64,000 nt of DNA from Cryobacterium breve (GTDB lineage Bacteria; Actinomycetota; Actinomycetes; Actinomycetales; Microbacteriaceae): assembly GCF_004402375.1 (NCBI RefSeq), contig NZ_SOGJ01000028.1, forward strand, positions 62,001-126,000, read 5' to 3'. The notes under the pieces are model-generated. The model saw only the letters and a list, made by a program, of their open reading frames with translations. It searched no databases and had not been told where the DNA came from. This document shows, in pieces, positions 51,675 through 59,886 of the stretch (position 1 is the first letter of the stretch; every line of letters starts with the position of its first letter). The position numbers were made by a program, and so were the translations under genes.

Positions 51675-54600
51675 TCAGATTCCGGTGTGCTCCGGCACGG
51701 TCACCGTGAGAGAGCGCACCCGGCCGTCGCGGCGGAAGACGCTCGCGCTCACGTCGGCGTCGAGCGCGCCGCCCGTCTCGGTCACCTGAGTGCCGCCCGC
51801 CAGGGATGCGACCACTTCGAGCGGGCCGCCCCGGCGGAACACGACGGGGACCTGGCAGAACGTGAACGCCAGCGCTCCCGCGGGCAGCTCGACGCTCTGC
51901 TGCTCACCGGTGACGTCCCGATAGGTGAACGTGCCGGGCGTCGTGGTCCACTCGCCGGCCCGGAGCAAAATGGGCCGGAGCCGGATGCGACCGTCCTCGA
52001 CCCGCAAGCCGAGCTCGCCCAACCGGGTGAGCACCTCCTCCTTGACCTGCCCGGTCATGCCCGGCTGCCGGGCGCCGTGACCGGCGGGCGTATGCGAGTA
52101 GGGATCGGTGGGAAACGCGCCGTAGGTCAGCGGGTCCTTGCGGTAGCCGATGCCGGCCCGCACATCCTCGTACGCCGCCTTCAGCCCAGAGATCGCCGTC
52201 TCATCCGCCTGCTCGACGACGGCCCGTTCGAGTGTCTCCTGCACCGCGAGAAGCAGCTTCGAGACCATGTGCCAGTAGATGCTGCCGAGACCCTCGTAAG
52301 CGAAGAACGAGCCGGAGCGCCCGGTGAATTCAGCATGCCGGAAGACCTCCTCGAAGATGGCGAGTAGTTCTGCCCGGTCCTGTTCCACGGCGTGATGCAG
52401 GGCAGGGTCGGCGCTGAGCCGGTCCAGCGCCTCCGACACGCCCCCGGCGTTTCGGATGTGGGCGGCAAAGTGCAGGTCTCCCTGGACATCGCGCACGACG
52501 ATGCTGCGGTCGCCGGACGCGGCGAGGCGCAGGGCGAGAGGGCAGTCGGCGGCGCGTGTGGTGCTGAAGGTGTTCCGAGCGAGGAAGGACGGCAGTTCCT
52601 TGTCGGGATAGAGGATATAACTGTGCTGGTCGGCGCGGTACAGCCGGCTCGTGCGCAGGGCGCGGAGCAGGTCCAAGGACGTCTCCGGACTGAGCAGGCC
52701 GGATGAGAGGATGGCGACCTGGCCCTCGAGCATCTCCGCGAGCCGTCGCACGTCGGCGGTATCGCCTTCGAGGTGCAGCACGTTGTAGGAGTGCACGAGC
52801 CCGTCGCCCCGCCGGTTGGCCCGCAGGCCGGACTCGACGAAGCGCCGTGCCAGATCCAGCAACTCGGCGACGTCTTCAGCGGCGACCGTGGACCGGTCGC
52901 CGCCGAACCCGGCGTAGACCTGCTCCCGGTAGCTGGTCCCTGCCTCGCCCAGCCCGTCCATGACGGTCTTGCGGCGAGTGGGATCGAAACCGGTTGCCAG
53001 GGCATCCGTGTGCTCGAAAAGCACGTCGCGCACCGCGGTGAGCAGTCCGGCGAGCTCGCTCGAGAGCTCGACGTCGACCGACAGGAGGCCCTGCATGAAG
53101 ACCACATAGCGGCGCAGGTAGGCGAGCGTGACCACCGACAGGCCCCGGCCGACGAGCGCGTTGTTGGCGTCATTCCATTCCGGGCGCTGGGTCGTCATCC
53201 AGATGCCGCCGTCCGGCACCAGGTTGACGAGCTTGGCCAGCAGCAGCAGCAGCACCTTCTCGGCCAGCGTCACCCGAACGAGGTCGCCGTCGGCGCCGTG
53301 CACGAGGCGGCCGTCCGACCCCTCTGCGGCGACCCGCCGGGTGATCGTTCGCTGCCGCTCGTCGTCGAAGGTGATGGTGTTGTACGGGTCGGAGAGGATG
53401 TCAGCGTACGCGGCGATCCGGTACGGCACGTCGGCGTGCGTGAAGGCCGCCCGGTTGACGAGGGCGTCGAGGCGCCCCGGGTGGAAGCGGTGCGAGGTTT
53501 CGAGCAGTTTGAGTAGGTAGATGATCTGATGGTCGCTCCAGTAGCCGATGTTGGCCCACGGGTCCTCGGGCTCCGGAATCTCCCAGTCAATACCCTCGCG
53601 TGAGATCCGGTACGGGTTGTAGCCGTCGGCGGTGGTGGCGTCGAGGAAAATCGTGATCATCGACTCCACGTATTCGGGAAACGACCAGGCCAGCGCTTCC
53701 CAGTTCTGGAAGATGTCCCTCCAATTGCCCTGATATTCCAGGCGACGGATGCCGCGCTCGTCGTTCAGCACGATTCGGAATTGGTTCCACGGCCGGCTCG
53801 GATCGCCGTGCCGGCGGCTGAACGTGAGCGGCAGGTATTCCGTGGCAAGGCGCCACAGGTCAACATCGCCGTGCGCCTGCATGATGGCGATGAGCTCGTC
53901 GGCTCGCAGCCGCTCGGGCAGGGCCTCCAGCACTGCGGCGCAGCGCCTGGCCGTCGCCTGGCTCCGCTGGGAGATGAACGCCCGCACGTCGCTCGACTCC
54001 ACCGTGTAGCCTTCGGCGGGAACGCCACCCCGCATGGTGTTGAAGAGCACATTGGCGGTGTGGTGGATGGTCGCCAGCTCGTCACCGGTGTGCTGGGCAG
54101 CGTCGGTGGCCCCGAGGATCGTCTCCAGGTCGGACCGGGTGCCGGAGATATCGGCCGCCAGCTCCTCGGCGAGGGCGAGCGGATCGCGAAGCTTCGCACG
54201 CAGGCCCACGACATCGGCCGCGTCCTGGTTGACGTCGGCGACGATCTGCCAGCGGACAGTGCTGCCGGGGGCCATCGTGATCCGGGTGCGCACGAGGTAG
54301 GCGCCGCGCTGCCCGCGGACATCCGTCTCGCCGGTGATGCCCCTGCCCCGGGCGAAGGCGGAGACCTGGCTGGTCGAGAGCAGGTGCTCGGCGTTGTTCA
54401 GCCCGACCTGCCAGGCCACGTTGGCCTGTAGCGACTCGCTGGGCTCGGCGAGGTCGGAGAGCGTCGCGCTCAGTGTCAACAGGCCGAGGCCCGTCGACGG
54501 GTCGAGCTCGGCGCGCTTGTAGGCGTCGAGCAGCACGCTCAACTCGTTCTGCGTCTTCTTGCCCGCCCCGGCGGGAAGGATGTTCACCAGGCCGTCGAGG

Positions 54601-55166
54601 AGGTCGACGTCGAGGGGCTCTGCGGGATGGGACTGCCGGGTGTCGGCCAGCGAGGTGAGGGCGCAGCCGCGCACGACGCCGAAGCGGGCGCTGGTCTGCC
54701 AGGTCACGCGCAGGCGCAGGCCGAGATCCGGACGGGTCTCCTCGAAGACCAGAGTCGTGCCGAGGGCGTCCTTGTAGAGCGTGCGTTGCACGTGCTCATC
54801 GCCCGGGCGCAGCTCTGCGAACGGCTGCCAATGAGTGCTGGTGCCGTCGGGGCGTCGGACGAGCAGCACGCTCAATCCGCCGGTGCGCCCGGCGCTCTCG
54901 GTGACCTTGTCGTCGGTGTAATACGGGAACAGAGCCCGGTCGGCGTCGACGCGGCCCGCCGTCAGACCGCCCGTGCTCGAGATGAAGAGCCAGACGTCGC
55001 TCGCGCCGACGAGGGTCATGAAGAACGGGGGCATCTGGTCGTAGGCCTCGATCCGGTAGAACCGGCGCCCGTCCAGATCCACCGGTCCACCCCGAACAGA
55101 GCCCTCCGCGGGGTCGAGCGGGATCTCGCCCCGGTCGGTGTGCTGAATGATGGGCTCGAGGGACAT
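51675..55166 (-). CDS. Large (1163 aa) cytoplasmic protein of LacI regulon; possible glycoside phosphorylase
   Basis: Start ATG 55166 is chosen because GGAGG lies 7 nt before it; a GTG at 55187 is in frame but has none. No signal peptide or membrane helix, so it is cytoplasmic. Residues 1 to about 330 are beta-rich (FYRIEAYDQMPPFFMTLVGA, GSTVRWQIVADVNQDAADV). From about 350 the protein is helix-rich with YQGNWRDIFQNWEALAWSFP (residues about 475-495), DGYNPYRISREGIDWEIPEP and NIGYWSDHQIIYLLKLLE (Asp545). The size and architecture resemble large glycoside phosphorylases of the GH94/GH149/GH161 type (six-hairpin barrel), with Asp545 a plausible general acid, but I am not certain of the family. 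It carries the same LacI operator as the transporter operon and GH1, so it should process the imported oligosaccharide. Confidence 0.6.
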   Translation of the reverse strand: MSLEPIIQHTDRGEIPLDPAEGSVRGGPVDLDGRRFYRIEAYDQMPPFFMTLVGASDVWLFISSTGGLTAGRVDADRALFPYYTDDKVTESAGRTGGLSVLLVRRPDGTSTHWQPFAELRPGDEHVQRTLYKDALGTTLVFEETRPDLGLRLRVTWQTSARFGVVRGCALTSLADTRQSHPAEPLDVDLLDGLVNILPAGAGKKTQNELSVLLDAYKRAELDPSTGLGLLTLSATLSDLAEPSESLQANVAWQVGLNNAEHLLSTSQVSAFARGRGITGETDVRGQRGAYLVRTRITMAPGSTVRWQIVADVNQDAADVVGLRAKLRDPLALAEELAADISGTRSDLETILGATDAAQHTGDELATIHHTANVLFNTMRGGVPAEGYTVESSDVRAFISQRSQATARRCAAVLEALPERLRADELIAIMQAHGDVDLWRLATEYLPLTFSRRHGDPSRPWNQFRIVLNDERGIRRLEYQGNWRDIFQNWEALAWSFPEYVESMITIFLDATTADGYNPYRISREGIDWEIPEPEDPWANIGYWSDHQIIYLLKLLETSHRFHPGRLDALVNRAAFTHADVPYRIAAYADILSDPYNTITFDDERQRTITRRVAAEGSDGRLVHGADGDLVRVTLAEKVLLLLLAKLVNLVPDGGIWMTTQRPEWNDANNALVGRGLSVVTLAYLRRYVVFMQGLLSVDVELSSELAGLLTAVRDVLFEHTDALATGFDPTRRKTVMDGLGEAGTSYREQVYAGFGGDRSTVAAEDVAELLDLARRFVESGLRANRRGDGLVHSYNVLHLEGDTADVRRLAEMLEGQVAILSSGLLSPETSLDLLRALRTSRLYRADQHSYILYPDKELPSFLARNTFSTTRAADCPLALRLAASGDRSIVVRDVQGDLHFAAHIRNAGGVSEALDRLSADPALHHAVEQDRAELLAIFEEVFRHAEFTGRSGSFFAYEGLGSIYWHMVSKLLLAVQETLERAVVEQADETAISGLKAAYEDVRAGIGYRKDPLTYGAFPTDPYSHTPAGHGARQPGMTGQVKEEVLTRLGELGLRVEDGRIRLRPILLRAGEWTTTPGTFTYRDVTGEQQSVELPAGALAFTFCQVPVVFRRGGPLEVVASLAGGTQVTETGGALDADVSASVFRRDGRVRSLTVTVPEHTGI

Positions 55167-55229
55167 GGGATCCTCCATTGAATTCACCCCGACGGATGTT
55201 CCGGCGGGATTGGGCTTCCCGGGTCACCG

Positions 55230-55243
55230 AGAGAGCGCTCTCA
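55230..55243. promoter_or_regulatory. LacI operator O3
   Basis: AGAGAGCGCTCTCA, core AGAGCGCTCT, 64 bp upstream of the 1163-aa protein gene. Same core as O1 and O2 at the other end of the locus, so both units belong to one regulon. Confidence 0.78.
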
Positions 55244-55381
55244 CAGCATTTCAGACATCCGTCGCGCATTCAAGCTGCCGCTCTCCAGACGAGCATGCCC
55301 CGAGGTGACTCAGTGCGTGATGGTCCAGGCGCCGTTGGTTCGGTTCGCCAGGACATCGGGCCGGTCTAGAGCCGGATCGGT

Positions 55382-56062
55382 CTAGGCGAACGCGGCCACA
55401 GCGGTGGTGACCGAGTCGTCACCGGTGACCAGATGCAGCACCCGGCGTGGTGCGGCGCCACTCGTGATCAGCTCGGCCAGCACGGCGGCGACGTCGGCGC
55501 GGGGCACGCTCGCTTGTGCCTCCGGCAGGCCGGGGCCGGCGGGGCTCAGGCGCACCATGCCGGTGCCGGGCTCATCGAGCAGGCCGCCGGGACGAACGAT
55601 CGTCCAGTTCAGGGAGCGGGCGACGAGGTCGTCTTCGGCCGCCAGCTTGGCCTGGAGGTAGCCAAGGAAGTCCGCCGGGACATCCGCCGGGGTCTGGCCG
55701 TTCCGCACCTTCTCGGTGCCGGTCGAGGAGATTTGAATGAAACGGGGCACCCCCGCTGCTTCGGCCGCGTCGGCCAGCAGCACCGAGCCGCCGAAGTCGA
55801 CGGCCTGCCGGCGCTCCTCGCTGCCGCCTGCCCCGGCGCCCGCGGCGAACACCGCCACGTCGGCGCCGGCCAAGAGCTGGGCGACGTCGGCGGCCGATGA
55901 CTGCTCAAGGCTGATCACCACCGGCACGGCCCCGTCGGCGACGAGATCCGCCCGCTGTTCGTCCGAGCGGATCAGTCCGACGACCTCGTGGCCGTCCTGT
56001 GCCAGCTTCCGTGCCAGCTGACGAGCGATTTTTCCATGTCCACCTGCAATAACAATGCGCAT
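55382..56062 (-). CDS. Atypical SDR, NAD(P)H-binding protein
   Basis: 226 residues. MRIVIAGGHGKIARQLARKLAQDGHEVVGLIR binds the dinucleotide; ADVAVFAAGAGAGG, RFIQISSTGTEKV, YLQAKLAAEDDLVARSLNWTIVRPGGLLDEPG follow the pattern of atypical (SDR_a5) NAD(P)H-binding proteins. The YxxxK pair is YLQAK. Substrate unknown. It reads the same way as the upstream DHA2 exporter, separated from it by palindrome P2 copy 2. Confidence 0.85.
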   Translation of the reverse strand: MRIVIAGGHGKIARQLARKLAQDGHEVVGLIRSDEQRADLVADGAVPVVISLEQSSAADVAQLLAGADVAVFAAGAGAGGSEERRQAVDFGGSVLLADAAEAAGVPRFIQISSTGTEKVRNGQTPADVPADFLGYLQAKLAAEDDLVARSLNWTIVRPGGLLDEPGTGMVRLSPAGPGLPEAQASVPRADVAAVLAELITSGAAPRRVLHLVTGDDSVTTAVAAFA

Positions 56063-56109
56063 GCAGAGAACAACGCCCGGCCGACCCGCACAATTCCCGG
56101 CCCGCTGTG

Positions 56110-56190
56110 CGAATTCGACGGAGATGTCGGCTCAACTCGACGATCTGAGCCCAGAACAGGGCCGGGAGAGCAAAATCTCCGTCGAATTCG
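56110..56190. repeat. Palindromic element, family P2, copy 2
   Basis: CGAATTCGACGGAGAT at the left end pairs with ATCTCCGTCGAATTCG at the right end (16 bp). The outer arms match copy 1 at 15941-16024. It lies between the SDR and DHA2 exporter genes, 9 bp from the exporter stop codon. Confidence 0.82.
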
Positions 56191-56199
56191 TGAGGGGCG

Positions 56200-57978
56200 C
56201 TAGTGGGACTTCGCGCGCGCCGCACGTTCGAATTCGCCCCCGTCGATCCCTGGCTCGATCAGGGCTCCCATGGTGTCCGCGGCCCGCTGCGCGTCCAGGG
56301 TCAGCTCGGCTTGCCCGGCCAGTTCGGCTGCGTTCTCGTCGGCCGTTTCCTGCAGAGCAGAGGTGGTGCGCAGCGGCGGGGCCGTGAGGAAGAAGCTGAG
56401 CACGAACGCCGTCAGCACGACGGCCAGGCTGACCCAGAAGACGGTGACGGATGCGTCGTTGAAGCCAACCAGGAACGGCTGGGCGAGCCGCGGGTCGGCC
56501 GCGTTCAGGAACGAGGTGTCCCCGTCCAGGGCACCGCCCACCGCCCCCGGGTCGGCCAGCAGCTTCAGGATGCCGGCGTTGGCCGGATCCGCCTGCGCCG
56601 CAGGGTCCGTTGAGGCGGCCCTGACGCCGGCAGCCAGGGTGGAATCGCCGAACGCCGCACCGATCGTATCCGGGATGCGGCTGAACAGCACTGAGAACAG
56701 CACTGCAGTGCCGAGCGTGCCGCCGATCTGCCGGAAGAAGGTCGAGGCGGAGGTGGCCACCCCGATGTCCCGCGGGCCGACGGCGTTCTGGCTGGCGATC
56801 GTGAGCGTCTGCATGAGTTGGCCGAGGCCGAGGCCGATCAGAAGCATCCCGGCCATCATGAAGCCGACCGGTTTGTCGGCGGTGGCGAATGTGAGGAGCA
56901 GGAAACCAGTCGACATGAAGGCCGTGCCGATCGTGGGGAACATCCTGTAGCGCCCGGTGCGGGCGATCAGCTGGCCGCTCACGATGGAGGAGATCATCAG
57001 TCCCGCGATCATCGGCAGCATCAGGAAACCGCTCTCGGTGGGCGTGGCACCGTTCACCAGCTGGAGGTAGAGCGGCACCGTCATCATGGCGCCGAACATG
57101 CCGAAGCCGACGAGGACGCCTAGGACGGTCGCCATCGAGAAGGTGGACGACCTGAACAGCTTCAGCGGGATGAGCGCGTCGTCGCCCATTCTGCGCTCGA
57201 CCAGGATGAAGCCCACGACGCTGAGTGCGCCGATCACGTAGCAGGTGACAGAGGCGACCGAGCCCCAGCCCCAGGTGCGGCCCTGTTCGGCCACGAGCAG
57301 CAGCGGGGCGGCCGCCAGGATCACGGTCACCGCCCCCCACCAGTCGATGCGCACGGGGCGGGCGAAGTGTGGCACGTGCAGGAATTTGAGCACGACGAAC
57401 AGGGCGACGATGCCGATGGGCAGGTTGATCAGGAAGACCCAGCGCCAGCCCGTGATGCCGAGGATGGACTCCGATCCCGACAGCACGCCGCCGATGAGCG
57501 GCCCGATCACGCTGGACACCCCGAAGACGGCCAGGAAGTACCCCTGGTATTTCGCGCGCTCGCGGGGAGCGAGCATGTCGCCCATGATCGTGAGGGGGAG
57601 TGCCATCAGACCGCCGGCCCCAAGCCCCTGGACGGCCCGGAAGATCGCGAGCTCGTACATCGAGTTCGCCATTCCGGCCAGGAGCGAACCAACCAGGAAG
57701 ATGGTGATCGCGATCAGGAACAATGGACGCCGACCGAAGATGTCGCTGAGCTTGCCGTAAATGGGCGTGCTGATGCACGACACGATGAGATAGGCGGTCG
57801 TCACCCAGGCCTGCAGCGCCATCCCGTCGAGGTCGTCGGCGATGGTGCGCATCGACGTGCCCACGATGGTTTGGTCGAGAGCCGAGAGGAACATGCCGGC
57901 CATCAGCCCGACGATGACGAACAGAATCTGCCGGTGGGACATGAGCGGCGGGGCGGAGAGGGCAGGAGAAGTTTGCAT
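56200..57978 (-). CDS. DHA2-family drug exporter (EmrB/QacA type)
   Basis: 592 residues from ATG 57978, with 14 predicted helices. ALDQTIVGTSMRTIADDL (helix 1), GKLSDIFGRRPLFLIAITIF (loop 2-3), FRAVQGLGAGGLMALPLTIM and AVFGVSSVIGPLIGGVLSG (antiporter motif C) are typical of DHA2 exporters. The C-terminal 60 residues form a soluble acidic helix. No regulator is adjacent. The upstream TGTAAAT/TTGCGC stretch is AT-rich but no clear box was assigned. Confidence 0.92.
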   Translation of the reverse strand: MQTSPALSAPPLMSHRQILFVIVGLMAGMFLSALDQTIVGTSMRTIADDLDGMALQAWVTTAYLIVSCISTPIYGKLSDIFGRRPLFLIAITIFLVGSLLAGMANSMYELAIFRAVQGLGAGGLMALPLTIMGDMLAPRERAKYQGYFLAVFGVSSVIGPLIGGVLSGSESILGITGWRWVFLINLPIGIVALFVVLKFLHVPHFARPVRIDWWGAVTVILAAAPLLLVAEQGRTWGWGSVASVTCYVIGALSVVGFILVERRMGDDALIPLKLFRSSTFSMATVLGVLVGFGMFGAMMTVPLYLQLVNGATPTESGFLMLPMIAGLMISSIVSGQLIARTGRYRMFPTIGTAFMSTGFLLLTFATADKPVGFMMAGMLLIGLGLGQLMQTLTIASQNAVGPRDIGVATSASTFFRQIGGTLGTAVLFSVLFSRIPDTIGAAFGDSTLAAGVRAASTDPAAQADPANAGILKLLADPGAVGGALDGDTSFLNAADPRLAQPFLVGFNDASVTVFWVSLAVVLTAFVLSFFLTAPPLRTTSALQETADENAAELAGQAELTLDAQRAADTMGALIEPGIDGGEFERAARAKSH

Positions 57979-58057
57979 CAAGCGCAAATTTACAGGACAA
58001 GCAAACAATATTCAAGCATCTTCGGGCCGTCGGATGCCCGCCCGGCCCCGGCCGGTC

Positions 58058-58063
58058 TAGGCT
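58058..58063 (+). promoter_or_regulatory. -10 box for leaderless vanY-like gene
   Basis: TAGGCT lies 7 nt before the GTG at 58071. Confidence 0.55.
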
Positions 58064-58070
58064 CGCGAAC

Positions 58071-58928
58071 GTGTGGGGAAAACAAGCACAGGGGGCAGCA
58101 CCCCCGTTCCGGCGGAGGCGCATCATTGCGCTGTCCATCGTCATAGCCGTGCTTTCTGCCGTGGCGGTGTTGGCCGGAGCCGTCACTGGGGTGACGTCGC
58201 CGTTGGCCGTCAGCCCCGTCGTGGATCCGACATCCGTACCCCTGAGTGAACCGACCATCAGCCCCACCCCGACTCGGGCTGCCCCGACCGACTCCCCGGA
58301 GCCGGCCGTCGTGCCGACTTTCGACCGGTCGGCGCGTTCCCTCGACGACCCGGCCAGCTTGTGGCTCGTCGTCGACAAGACCCGGCCGCTGAACCCCGCC
58401 GACTACGCCCCGACGGACCTCGTCGAGGTGCCGGTGGCCCACGTCTGGACTCCGTTGCTGCGCCAGGAGGCCGCCGCCTCCGTCGTCTCGCTGTTCGCGG
58501 CCTTCGAGGCGGAAACGGGGCTGCAGTTGCAATCGCAGAGCGCCTACCGCAGCTACACCACTCAGGTCGACCTTTACGCCGGCGACGTCGACGCCAACGG
58601 CCAAGCGGTCGCCGACAGGAGCACGGCACGCCCGGGAACCAGTGAGCACCAGACCGGGCTGGCCATCGACATCAGCGCATTGCCCGGCAACTGTTCCCTG
58701 GCCACCTGCTTCGGCGACACCGTGCAGGGGCAGTGGCTCGCGCAGAACGGGTGGCGATTCGGCTTCCTGCTGCGGTACCCCGCCGACAAGGTGGAGATCA
58801 CCGGCTACGCCTACGAACCCTGGCATTTCCGTTTCATCGGCACCGAGCTCGCGACCGAAATGCACGCCGTCGGGGTGACCACCCTCGAGGAGTTCTTCGG
58901 GTTGCCGGCGGCTCCCGGCTACAACTGA
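58071..58928 (+). CDS. D-alanyl-D-alanine carboxypeptidase, VanY-type (M15B)
   Basis: 285 residues. A membrane anchor at residues 18-40 is followed by a Pro/Thr-rich linker (to about residue 90), then the zinc peptidase domain: SAYRSYTTQVDLY, SEHQTGLAIDISA (SxHxxGxAxD zinc motif) and AYEPWHFRFIG. It should trim D-Ala from cell-wall stem peptides outside the membrane. GTG start after a leaderless box. Confidence 0.93.
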   Translation: MWGKQAQGAAPPFRRRRIIALSIVIAVLSAVAVLAGAVTGVTSPLAVSPVVDPTSVPLSEPTISPTPTRAAPTDSPEPAVVPTFDRSARSLDDPASLWLVVDKTRPLNPADYAPTDLVEVPVAHVWTPLLRQEAAASVVSLFAAFEAETGLQLQSQSAYRSYTTQVDLYAGDVDANGQAVADRSTARPGTSEHQTGLAIDISALPGNCSLATCFGDTVQGQWLAQNGWRFGFLLRYPADKVEITGYAYEPWHFRFIGTELATEMHAVGVTTLEEFFGLPAAPGYN

Positions 58929-59048
58929 GTCCACGCCTCACAGGAACACTCTGACATTTCCCGGATAAGTGTGATTATCTGGACGTGTCCCCCATCCGGG
59001 GTCTTTCGTCGCCCGCATGTGTGACACCCCGATCGAATAGAGATATCT

Positions 59049-59762
59049 GTGGTTTTGACTCGACGCTTCCGTATCGGCGTTGTCGTACTCGTCCTCGGCG
59101 GCCTGGTCGCCGGAACGGCTGCGGTGGCCTCGATGGGCACAGACGAGCCCTCGGCCACCTCGACCCCGGCTGCCCCGGATGCTGCGTCGACGAATTCCGC
59201 GGACGGCACCGGCACGACGGGTGCCGACGCGACGGAACCGGAGCGGGCCGAGCCGGCCGACGCTGGAGAGCCCGTTCCCATCGACTCCCGGGTGCAGGCC
59301 CAGGTGAACTACATGCTCGCCCACTGGACCAACTACAACACCGACGCCTACGGCGTGATCACCGACAATGACTGTGTCAACTTCACCAGCCAGTCCCTGA
59401 TCGAGCGCGGCTGGACCATGGACGAGGAGTGGTGGTCCGAGGGGACCGGCTCCGACTTCGAGACATCCTCGCCCTGGATCAGCTCCACCGCATTCCGGGA
59501 CTACATCGCGCAGTCCGGACGGGCCACGGCTCTGACGGATGATCAGCGTGACCAGGTCAAGATCGGCGACGTTGCCCAGTTCGATTGGGACAATTCGGGC
59601 GACCGCGACCACACCGGGGTGGTGACCCGGATCGAGGGATCAGGCGACGACATCCAGATCTTCTACGCCGGACACACCGACGACACCGACTACCGCTCGG
59701 TGGATTACGCGATCACCGAGAAGCACCCGGGCGCCACGGCGTACTACTGGAGCATTCCCTAG
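59049..59762 (+). CDS. Secreted amidase-like (putative amidase domain) protein
   Basis: 237 residues from GTG 59049. N-terminal membrane segment (RIGVVVLVLGGLVAGTAAV), then an Ala/Thr/Glu-rich linker to about residue 78. The catalytic-looking part has NYMLAHWTNYN, Cys in NDCVNFTSQSLIERGW and His in RDHTGVVTRIEG, as in the putative amidase (Amidase_6) family related to NlpC/P60. It probably acts on peptidoglycan or a secreted peptide. It follows vanY by 120 bp. Confidence 0.85.
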   Translation: MVLTRRFRIGVVVLVLGGLVAGTAAVASMGTDEPSATSTPAAPDAASTNSADGTGTTGADATEPERAEPADAGEPVPIDSRVQAQVNYMLAHWTNYNTDAYGVITDNDCVNFTSQSLIERGWTMDEEWWSEGTGSDFETSSPWISSTAFRDYIAQSGRATALTDDQRDQVKIGDVAQFDWDNSGDRDHTGVVTRIEGSGDDIQIFYAGHTDDTDYRSVDYAITEKHPGATAYYWSIP

Positions 59763-59766
59763 CGCT

Positions 59767-59789
59767 GGTCTCGACAGGCTCGACCGTCG
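59767..59789. repeat. P4 repeat, copy 2
   Basis: GGTCTCGACAGGCTCGACC followed by GTCG; reverse-complement of the copy-1 type sequence at 50128-50148 with several mismatches. It lies 4 bp after the amidase stop. Confidence 0.5.
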
Positions 59790-59835
59790 TCACGTAAACC
59801 GCAGTGGGCACGTCGCCACGGCCTCGCGCTGAAGC

Positions 59836-59877
59836 AGCGCCGTTACGCGGGTGGCACGCCACCCGCGTAACGGCGCT
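59836..59877. repeat. 42-nt perfect hairpin, family P3, copy C
   Basis: A perfect 19-bp stem AGCGCCGTTACGCGGGTGG with loop CACG. Same length and shared outer bases as copies A and B although much of the inner stem differs, with pairing kept. Located between the convergent amidase and pgm ends. Confidence 0.9.
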
Positions 59878-59886
59878 GGGGGTGCG

